DNA from: an uncultured Pseudomonadota bacterium
GTDB taxonomy: Bacteria; SAR324; NAC60-12
Direction of reading: 5' to 3'
Length of the DNA: 8,537 nucleotides
NCBI GenBank assembly: GCA_913056375.1
Contig: CAJXNF010000099.1
Location: 1 to 8,537, forward strand
The stretch's first letter is position 1. Each line of letters opens with the position of its first letter. The translations under genes were made by a program, and so were the position numbers. The notes under the pieces are model-generated. The model was not told the DNA's origin. It worked only from the letters and a program-made list of their open reading frames with translations, and searched no databases. Shown one piece after another: positions 1 through 5,466 of this stretch.

Positions 1-1009
1 CCATCAGCAACAAACCACATCCCGCTACAACGATCACAGCAAGTACAAACGATGGACTCCAGGAGAGAATGGCCAGCAGCAAACACAAGCCCCAGGCAGA
101 AAAACGAAAAATTCTTGGCAGCGCTTCGTGAGGTTGCTGACTCATCCAGAGGCTACCAGCAACGGCTCCAAGTCCCAGCCCAGAAGAGAGCAAGGCCAAT
201 CCCTCGACTCCTTGGTGAAACAACAGATCTGAGACCCCCGGAAGTAGCTCTGCAAGTTGTCGAACGCCAAGGCAGAGTATGATAAAAATGGCTAACCAGG
301 GCCCGAGCAAGGGATGTTGACGAGCATAGTGCAAGCCTGCGCGGATGCTTTGAATCAGGCCGGTTGGTGCAGTTTGACGAACCTGCTCTACGTGCTCTTC
401 CTGAATCTTTAAATACCACAGTACTCCCCAGAACCAGCAGTAGCCGGTTGCGCTGAAGCCCAATAAAATGGTCGGGCTCAGCCATACCAGCCCAGCTCCC
501 GCCAGCATGGGACCAAGAAATCTTGCCAGGTTGAAGATGATTGCGTTGAGTGAAACAGCAGATGTTAAGTGTTGGCGAGGTACCATTGAAGAGACCAGCG
601 CCATCCGTGAAGGCTGAGCGAAGCTCGTGACTACTCCCTGAATCAAAACCAGACCAAGTAAAACAGGGAGAGTCAGTAAATTATTGAGCAACAGTAGGCA
701 GAAGAGCAAGGCTTGGAGAAAAATCAGTCCCTGGGTAATTCGAAGTACCTTGATGCGGCTGTAGCGGTCTGCAAAGACACCTGCTATAGGAGCCAGCAGC
801 AGGGAGGGGGCCAGTTCAGCCATTGAAATCGCTCCCAGCCAGAAACCGGAATGGGTCATCTCCCAGGTGAGCCAACCAACCGTAGTGCGTTGTATCCAGA
901 GTCCCAGCAGGTTGGGGATGTTGCTGAGTGCATATTCACGGTAGGGATGCTGCGCCAGCGCCTGGTGGATCGGATTTTTCTGCCAGCGTTCGATCAAAGC
1001 TAGCGGCAT
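1..1009 (-). CDS. MFS exporter, MFS_3/EntS-like (C-terminus beyond left edge)
   Basis: The frame is open for 336 codons from the ATG at 1009 to the window edge. It encodes a very hydrophobic inner-membrane protein of the major facilitator superfamily, whose members use the proton gradient to move small molecules. About nine membrane segments are visible, with starts near residues 30, 57, 95, 115, 155, 180, 235, 268 and 305, and another begins at the edge. The loop between segments 2 and 3 carries MFS motif A (G77-V-F-A-D81-R-Y-S-R85). The stretch around 132-170 (PSRMALVSSMVP, then an N-A-I-I-F-N-L-A-R-F-L-G-P run) and LLPGVSDLLF near 255 resemble the MFS_3 branch that includes the enterobactin exporter EntS. 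That branch is usually about 400-420 residues, so roughly 70-80 are missing. The start lies 6 nt after the hslO stop with no clear Shine-Dalgarno sequence, which suggests translational coupling. The substrate cannot be told from sequence. Confidence 0.85.
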   Translation of the reverse strand, partial: MPLALIERWQKNPIHQALAQHPYREYALSNIPNLLGLWIQRTTVGWLTWEMTHSGFWLGAISMAELAPSLLLAPIAGVFADRYSRIKVLRITQGLIFLQALLFCLLLLNNLLTLPVLLGLVLIQGVVTSFAQPSRMALVSSMVPRQHLTSAVSLNAIIFNLARFLGPMLAGAGLVWLSPTILLGFSATGYCWFWGVLWYLKIQEEHVEQVRQTAPTGLIQSIRAGLHYARQHPLLGPWLAIFIILCLGVRQLAELLPGVSDLLFHQGVEGLALLSSGLGLGAVAGSLWMSQQPHEALPRIFRFSAWGLCLLLAILSWSPSFVLAVIVVAGCGLLLM

Positions 1010-1015
1010 GGAGGC

Positions 1016-1870
1016 TCAGTTGTAGAGCGGTGAGATGGCTTCAATCTCTGTCCGGGCAATTTCAAAGCGACTCTTGCAGTATTCGCAGGTAACTTCCAGG
1101 TGTGCCTGACCCGGTTCAAAGAGAGCTTCTCCTTCGTTGATATAGAGCGATTGGAGGTTTGCCAGCATGCGTTCCTGGGAGCAATTACAGTGATACTGAA
1201 CTGTGCGGGCTCCCATTGGCTGGAACTGTAATTCCTGAAAGTAGACGGCGAGTTCTTCAGGTTGCTGTAGTCCACGATTCATCAGGTCCGCTAGGCGTGG
1301 TCCGTAGAGTTCGTCACAGTGCAGCAAGGCTTCGCTGGAATGATCAATCTCCGTATCTCCTGGCAGCCCAGGCAGCTGCAGAACTAGATAGCTCTGATCA
1401 CTATTTTGGGAAATCCGTACCAGGCTATTGAACTGGTAGGAGCGCTCTAACACCTGGTTGATGATGTTACGTAGAGAAACTCCGTTGACTTCAATGATTG
1501 AATTGTAGGGCTCCTTGGCATTCTGGAAGCTCTTGCGCACCCGGACAATGCCTGTGATGCGCTCTGGAAACTCTTTGAGGTCTTCTGGCATCAGCAAGCA
1601 ACGAACATGTCCACCTGCTGTGATTTCGAGTTTCACCCGAAGATACGGATCTTCAGCGTCGAGGTACAGGCCAAGCTGTTCTCCGTGCTTGAGCAAGGCC
1701 AGCATGGGCATGAAACTCAGCACAACATCCCGAAAGTAAGCAAAGCCACCTCCCTGTAGAGGATGGATCAAGGCCAGTTCCTGAATCAGTTGCTGTCCTT
1801 CGAGGAAATAAAAGGCGAAGCGTTTGGTCGAATCAACGAAGGTATAGATGCGGCTTTCGAGCAGCTCCAT
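1016..1870 (-). CDS. hslO: Hsp33-family redox-regulated chaperone (HslO)
   Basis: This 284-residue protein is a cytosolic holdase of the Hsp33 family. In this family, oxidation of a zinc-bound cysteine cluster unfolds the C-terminal switch and turns on binding of unfolded proteins under combined oxidative and heat stress. The diagnostic cluster is visible as C228-N-C230, 31 residues, then C262-E-Y-C265, which is the CXC-X(27-32)-CXXC arrangement of Hsp33. The length also matches E. coli Hsp33 (about 290). The N-terminal domain is divergent from the E. coli type (for example DSTKRFAFYFLEG at 13-25 and GGHVRCLLMP near 86-95), but the overall plan fits. It follows aroB by 32 nt and is 6 nt from the MFS gene, so it probably shares their transcript. 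No strong Shine-Dalgarno sequence precedes the ATG at 1870; an AGAG lies upstream. Family assignment is firm because of the cysteine pattern. Whether the divergent N-domain keeps the same clients is unknown. Confidence 0.88.
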   Translation of the reverse strand: MELLESRIYTFVDSTKRFAFYFLEGQQLIQELALIHPLQGGGFAYFRDVVLSFMPMLALLKHGEQLGLYLDAEDPYLRVKLEITAGGHVRCLLMPEDLKEFPERITGIVRVRKSFQNAKEPYNSIIEVNGVSLRNIINQVLERSYQFNSLVRISQNSDQSYLVLQLPGLPGDTEIDHSSEALLHCDELYGPRLADLMNRGLQQPEELAVYFQELQFQPMGARTVQYHCNCSQERMLANLQSLYINEGEALFEPGQAHLEVTCEYCKSRFEIARTEIEAISPLYN

Positions 1871-1902
1871 GCGGAATCTCTAGTCAATGTGAAGTGGCCA
1901 AC

Positions 1903-3012
1903 TCAAGCCGCAAGGCGGCAGGCCCGAGGAAAGGTTTCCAGGAAGCGGCCGAAGTGCTCCCAAAGCGTTTCAACAGACATTTGGCGCTGAATGAAACATT
2001 CCCCCAAACTGCGTAACAGGATGAAATTGACAGCCTGGTTCTCGGCTTTTTTGTCGTGAAGCAATAAGGCTCTGAACGCCATGGCATCCAGCTGTGGTAG
2101 GGTGACCTCGGGAAGCAGGGGCAACAGAAAGTCACGGATGCGTTGATAATTTTCTTCCGCCAAATGACCTTCTTGCCAGGACACATAGGTCGCAAAGAGC
2201 ATTCCAGTACCAACGGCCTCCCCGTGCAGCCACTGTCCGTAGCCGGCGTGGGTTTCGATCAGGTGTCCCAGGGTGTGGCCAAAGTTTAGCGTAGCTCGTA
2301 GTCCGGTTTCGTGCTCATCCTCTTCGACAACCCGGCGCTTGACGTCACAGGATCGGGTGACGGCTTCTTCAAGAAATTCAAAATCCAGTGGTTCCAGCGT
2401 TTGCTGTTGTAGGAATTCGAAGAGCGAATGGTCGTGGATCAGTCCATGTTTGGCGAGTTCAAAGTAACCCGCCCGCAACTCTCGAATCGGCAACGTCTTG
2501 AGAAATTCTAGATCAATACAGACGTACTCTGGTTGCTTGAAGACGCCAATCATGTTTTTGCCTAGCGGATGATTGACGGCAGTTTTACCTCCAACACTGC
2601 TGTCTACATTGGCAAGCAGGGTCGTCGGAACCTGTACGAAGGGAATACCACGCATGAAAGTTCCGGCGGCAAAACCAGTCATGTCTCCAATCACCCCACC
2701 TCCAAAGGCGATCAACCAGGTCTTTCGGTTGGCAGAGCGCTCCAGCAGGAAGTCATAAATTCTTGTCAGGTCAGCGAGGGTTTTGTGTTGCTCCCCATCA
2801 GGGATTACACAGGTGGCAGTCTCGAAGCCATTTTGTTGAAGTTCCGTAGCGAGCAGGTCTGGATACAGCCGTTGTAAAGCATCATTGGTCACCACAACCA
2901 CCTGACGAGCATTCCGCTCTCGGAGTATTTTGGTCAAAGATGCAGACCAGTGGTTGGTTCCAATGGTGATTTGGTAACTTCGACCAGGCAGATTTACAGT
3001 CAATTCTTGCAT
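1903..3012 (-). CDS. aroB: 3-dehydroquinate synthase
   Basis: This 369-residue cytosolic enzyme is the second step of the shikimate pathway. It converts DAHP to 3-dehydroquinate using NAD+ and a divalent metal. Family signatures appear in order: DGEQHKT at 72-78, the nucleotide-binding GGGVIGD at 104-110, VPTTLLANVDSSVGGKT at 128-144, and KNMIGVF near 152-158. The three metal ligands expected from E. coli AroB are present as E185 (in GYFELAKHG), H246 (in NFGHTLGH) and H263 (in LHGEAVG), and K188 is kept. Length matches the family (about 360). The segment around E185 reads GYFELAKHG where most members have G-x-A-E-x-x-K-Y-G, which is a local variation that keeps E and K. The ATG overlaps the upstream gene's stop as TGATG, with a weak GGAAGA just upstream (3016-3021), so translation is probably coupled. 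The usual partner aroK is not adjacent. Confidence 0.96.
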   Translation of the reverse strand: MQELTVNLPGRSYQITIGTNHWSASLTKILRERNARQVVVVTNDALQRLYPDLLATELQQNGFETATCVIPDGEQHKTLADLTRIYDFLLERSANRKTWLIAFGGGVIGDMTGFAAGTFMRGIPFVQVPTTLLANVDSSVGGKTAVNHPLGKNMIGVFKQPEYVCIDLEFLKTLPIRELRAGYFELAKHGLIHDHSLFEFLQQQTLEPLDFEFLEEAVTRSCDVKRRVVEEDEHETGLRATLNFGHTLGHLIETHAGYGQWLHGEAVGTGMLFATYVSWQEGHLAEENYQRIRDFLLPLLPEVTLPQLDAMAFRALLLHDKKAENQAVNFILLRSLGECFIQRQMSVETLWEHFGRFLETFPRACRLAA

Positions 3013-5309
3013 CAGTCTTCCGCAGTAGGCAGAGAAATTGGGACGAAACGGTCTCGACCCATCGTCCAGAAGTTCATTTGGTGCCAGACCTCGCCATTGG
3101 GCTGGAATTCAAAGCGCCCGGTGACACCTTGAGTGGGCGGTTGGTTCAGCAAAGCCTCCCTCAGGGCATCCGGATCCTGGTTCGCAGGTTGAGTCAGCAG
3201 TTGCAGCAACAGCTTGGCGGTATCGTACGCATAGGCCGTGTAAGCAGTGGGACCAACATATCCTTGATAGCGATAGAAGAACCGCTCGTGCTCTGCGACA
3301 AAGTGCTGTACCTCTTGGGCTTCACTGTGAGGAAAGAAACTATCAGTGAAGACAGCCTGACGGATGGTTTCCCGTTTGGGGGCAAAGAGCAGCAGAGGAT
3401 TGTTCCAGCCGCTGTCGCCCAGAATCAGAGAATCTTCGAGACCGTAAACTTCCAGATAGGGGAAGATAATCTCCAGGTCCTGGGTCTGGTCACCAGCAAT
3501 CAGGAAGATCGCGTCAAAGTTCTGCTCCGGTATTCCACGATCTTTTTGTTCTTCAATCAGGGCATCTTCTTCGTCAGTTCGATAGCGACGGATACCGGTG
3601 AAAGACTCAAACTCATCTACGAAGCTCTTCTGGCTGTTTTCGTAGCGCTGAATATTCTGAATTTGGGCACCAATCGCTCTGGCTTGTTCCCAGAAGACTC
3701 TTAGTTTCTCACGTCCCTCCCGACTGTCTGGATAGAGCACAACAAAGCGGCGTGCCTGTAGGTACTCAGTGGCGTAATCCAGCAGCGCTTCTACTTCTTG
3801 TTCCCAACTGATGTTGTTGCGGAAAACATAGTCTCCCAGATCAGCGATACTGGTGGTCACTGAGAGTGAAATCATCGGTACTTTGAATGCTTCCGCTTCC
3901 GCCGCTGCTGCTTCAGAGGTTCTACGAGCCAGTGGGCCAATGACCGCCATCACGTGCTCATCTTCTACCAATTCACGGAAGCCCTGCCGAGTAGTATCGG
4001 GATCCAGTTTCGTGTCACGGAACACAAATTCCCACCGAGGTGGTAGAGGAAGTTGTAGGGGTTCCGCCTTGGTGATCTCAGTTTGATTGTCTGGCTGAGG
4101 AGCAGTCAGGTTATCTATCCGAGAAAATGTCACTGGATCTGCGAAATCACTTTCAGGAGTGATATTGTCTGTCGAAGTGGCGGCCACCATTTCTGGTTCC
4201 GTGGTCACGCTGGTATTGTCGGCTGGAGTTGATTTCGTGAGGTTGTCAACCAAAGACTCTACGGTGAGGTTGTCCTTGGGGAGGGGAGGAGCTTCTTGTA
4301 AAGCCAGCCGCAACCCTTCAATCGTCTGCTGTGTCAGGCGTGCTGCGGTAGGAATGGTTGTGGTCAACGGCAGCAGCACACCAACTCGATAGGGTTTGAG
4401 TTGAGCACGACGTTGTAGGAACTCCTGCAAGTTCTCTAGGCGCAGGATCTCTGTACGATCTCCCTTCAGGTTGGCTTCCTGCAGTAGCTGCTCACAGAGC
4501 AAGAGTCCCTCTGCATAATTCCTCTCCTTCACAAGCCTGTCCAAGCGTAGTTGGGGGAGCACCTGCTGAATAAAGGGGACGTCGGCAAACTCATTGCTGA
4601 ATTGCTCAAGCACACGGGAATTGGAGATTTTTTCAAACAGGTTCTCCAAGGTTTTACTGAATTCTTTTTGCTGCTCATTGTCCAGTAAGCGTGCTTCCTC
4701 CAGGCGATAGCGCAAGGCCTCGGCTAGATTACCCTGATTTTCAGCTGTTCGGCCACGTAGTGATAAGTAGTAGCGTAGTTGCTGAGAATCAGCATCTTGC
4801 ACGAAAATAGATGCTGCGGCTTCCAAGGTTGGCGTCCAGACTGGGCTTTGCTCCAACCAGATCAGAAAAACCTGATCACGGTAGCGACTACGAGGATAGT
4901 GGGAGAGAAAAGCTTTTGCGAAGCTGCCTATGTTTGAACGATCTGTTTGAGCCGCCCCGATGCGTAAGCGGTAGTATTCTTTCTCTTCTTCTGGCAACAA
5001 GGCTTGTTGGCGAATCAATTCCTCTGCAGCCAATTCTGGATCTGCTGGAAGCAAAGCATCCAGTTCTGGGATGTTTCCCCTGTAGCGGTAGGGAAACACT
5101 ACTCCAGATGAGGACTGTTCGGTTTGAACAGCAGAAACTGACTCAGCAGGGGCAGAGATCGGAGGAAAAAGCTGTTGCAGACCTTGCTCCAGTTCCTGCG
5201 GCTGACTCAGCAGACTTTGTGCTGCAAGAGAGCCAGCGCCAACGAACCAAAGCAGAAAAAGCAGTAGGAGCTTATAGCATCGACAGGAGCAACCAGATGG
5301 CCGCGACAT
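3012..5309 (-). CDS. Secreted TPR-like + periplasmic-binding-fold protein, penicillin-binding-protein-activator (LpoA/YraM-like) family
   Basis: Numbering is from the upstream ATG at 5366 (784 residues). I prefer the second ATG at 5309 (residue 20) because it gives a normal signal peptide: a basic start, hydrophobic residues 33-47 and a small-residue exit around GSLAAQ. Residues 1-32 look like out-of-frame sequence, rich in Cys, Arg and Trp, and they overlap the small ORF. No lipobox cysteine follows the hydrophobic core, so unlike E. coli LpoA this is probably a soluble periplasmic protein. Residues ~100-320 are helical with TPR-like character. From ~326 (YRVGVLLPLT) a type-I periplasmic-binding fold begins: FRDTKLDPD at 449-457, VMAVIGPL at 472-479, VPMISLSVT at 496-504, FDAIFLIAGD at 617-626 and a C-terminal GVTGRFEF at 747-754. 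LpoA proteins activate class A penicillin-binding proteins, while related domains bind amino acids, so the exact role is open. A repetitive insert occupies ~361-435. The stop overlaps aroB. Confidence 0.8.
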   Translation of the reverse strand: MSRPSGCSCRCYKLLLLFLLWFVGAGSLAAQSLLSQPQELEQGLQQLFPPISAPAESVSAVQTEQSSSGVVFPYRYRGNIPELDALLPADPELAAEELIRQQALLPEEEKEYYRLRIGAAQTDRSNIGSFAKAFLSHYPRSRYRDQVFLIWLEQSPVWTPTLEAAASIFVQDADSQQLRYYLSLRGRTAENQGNLAEALRYRLEEARLLDNEQQKEFSKTLENLFEKISNSRVLEQFSNEFADVPFIQQVLPQLRLDRLVKERNYAEGLLLCEQLLQEANLKGDRTEILRLENLQEFLQRRAQLKPYRVGVLLPLTTTIPTAARLTQQTIEGLRLALQEAPPLPKDNLTVESLVDNLTKSTPADNTSVTTEPEMVAATSTDNITPESDFADPVTFSRIDNLTAPQPDNQTEITKAEPLQLPLPPRWEFVFRDTKLDPDTTRQGFRELVEDEHVMAVIGPLARRTSEAAAAEAEAFKVPMISLSVTTSIADLGDYVFRNNISWEQEVEALLDYATEYLQARRFVVLYPDSREGREKLRVFWEQARAIGAQIQNIQRYENSQKSFVDEFESFTGIRRYRTDEEDALIEEQKDRGIPEQNFDAIFLIAGDQTQDLEIIFPYLEVYGLEDSLILGDSGWNNPLLLFAPKRETIRQAVFTDSFFPHSEAQEVQHFVAEHERFFYRYQGYVGPTAYTAYAYDTAKLLLQLLTQPANQDPDALREALLNQPPTQGVTGRFEFQPNGEVWHQMNFWTMGRDRFVPISLPTAED
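4081..4274 (-). repeat. Degenerate ~27-bp coding repeat giving six DN-X-S/T motifs
   Basis: On the plus strand a core resembling GTGAGGTTGTC recurs with its last base at 4274, 4247, 4220, 4169, 4115 and 4091. The spacings are 27, 27, 51, 54 and 24 nt, close to multiples of 27 with small in-frame changes. Two copies (4237-4247 and 4264-4274) are identical over 11 bases. In the protein the cores encode DNLT, DNLT, DNTS, DNIT, DNLT and DNQT, with Asn at residues 366, 375, 384, 401, 419 and 427 (numbered from 5366). The array is rich in Ser, Thr, Pro, Asp and Glu and lies in a binding-fold domain where the family normally has only a short turn. Expansion by slippage, followed by drift, is an inference. 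Confidence 0.7.
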
Positions 5310-5424
5310 CCACGCCCAGAACGGTCCAATTGATTGTCTTCTGTGCGCTGGGTCGCAGGTGATCATAGTTGCGTTTGAACAAGTTTTTGAGCAGAAAGCG
5401 AGATTGGGGTGCGAGCCATTGCAT
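5272..5424 (-). CDS. Possible small single-pass membrane protein, 50 residues
   Basis: This is an ATG-initiated ORF of 50 codons plus TAA, read from the minus strand in the selB/activator junction. I do not recognise the protein. A GAGG Shine-Dalgarno core lies 6 nt before the ATG at 5424, which is better than the signals at most neighbouring genes. Another in-frame ATG at 5436 would add four residues. The first 30 residues are basic and amphipathic (R9, K13, K17, R18, R24, K29), followed by a hydrophobic stretch from about 33 to 50 that reaches the C-terminus and contains one buried acidic residue, D39. The positive-inside rule predicts a cytoplasmic N-terminus with the tail end in the membrane. 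The ORF overlaps the start of the activator gene by 38 nt (or 95 nt if that gene starts at 5366), and in the overlap this frame looks more protein-like than the activator frame. It could still be a chance ORF. Confidence 0.45.
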   Translation of the reverse strand: MQWLAPQSRFLLKNLFKRNYDHLRPSAQKTINWTVLGVDVAAIWLLLSML

Positions 5425-5430
5425 TCGAAA

Positions 5431-5434
5431 CCTC
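5431..5434 (-). promoter_or_regulatory. Shine-Dalgarno GAGG for the small ORF
   Basis: The minus strand reads GAGG, then six bases, then the ATG at 5424. This is standard spacing for ribosome binding. It supports the start at 5424 over the in-frame ATG at 5436, because that ATG overlaps this site. Neither candidate start of the downstream activator gene (5366, 5309) has a comparable signal, so this site may drive translation of both through coupling. Confidence 0.4.
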
Positions 5435-5466
5435 ATAAGAATAGTGGATCTTACGTGAAACAGCCT

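Noticed and set aside
153..485. 110-codon minus-strand ORF in the left region
   Set aside because: It is in another frame from the continuous MFS transporter reading, which has motif A and membrane segments throughout. The ORF is Arg/Ser/Cys-rich and looks like a shadow.
3078..3704. 208-codon ORF on the plus strand antisense to the activator gene
   Set aside because: It lies wholly opposite a better-supported gene with recognisable domain motifs, and its translation resembles no family I know.
4811..5362. 183-codon plus-strand ORF
   Set aside because: It is antisense to the N-terminal half of the activator gene, rich in Arg, Ser and Leu in the manner of a shadow frame, and has no recognisable motif.
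5272..5366. Frameshift that would fuse the small ORF to the activator protein
   Set aside because: The activator has its own complete signal peptide from the ATG at 5309, and fusion would place two hydrophobic segments back to back, so two separate products explain the region better.
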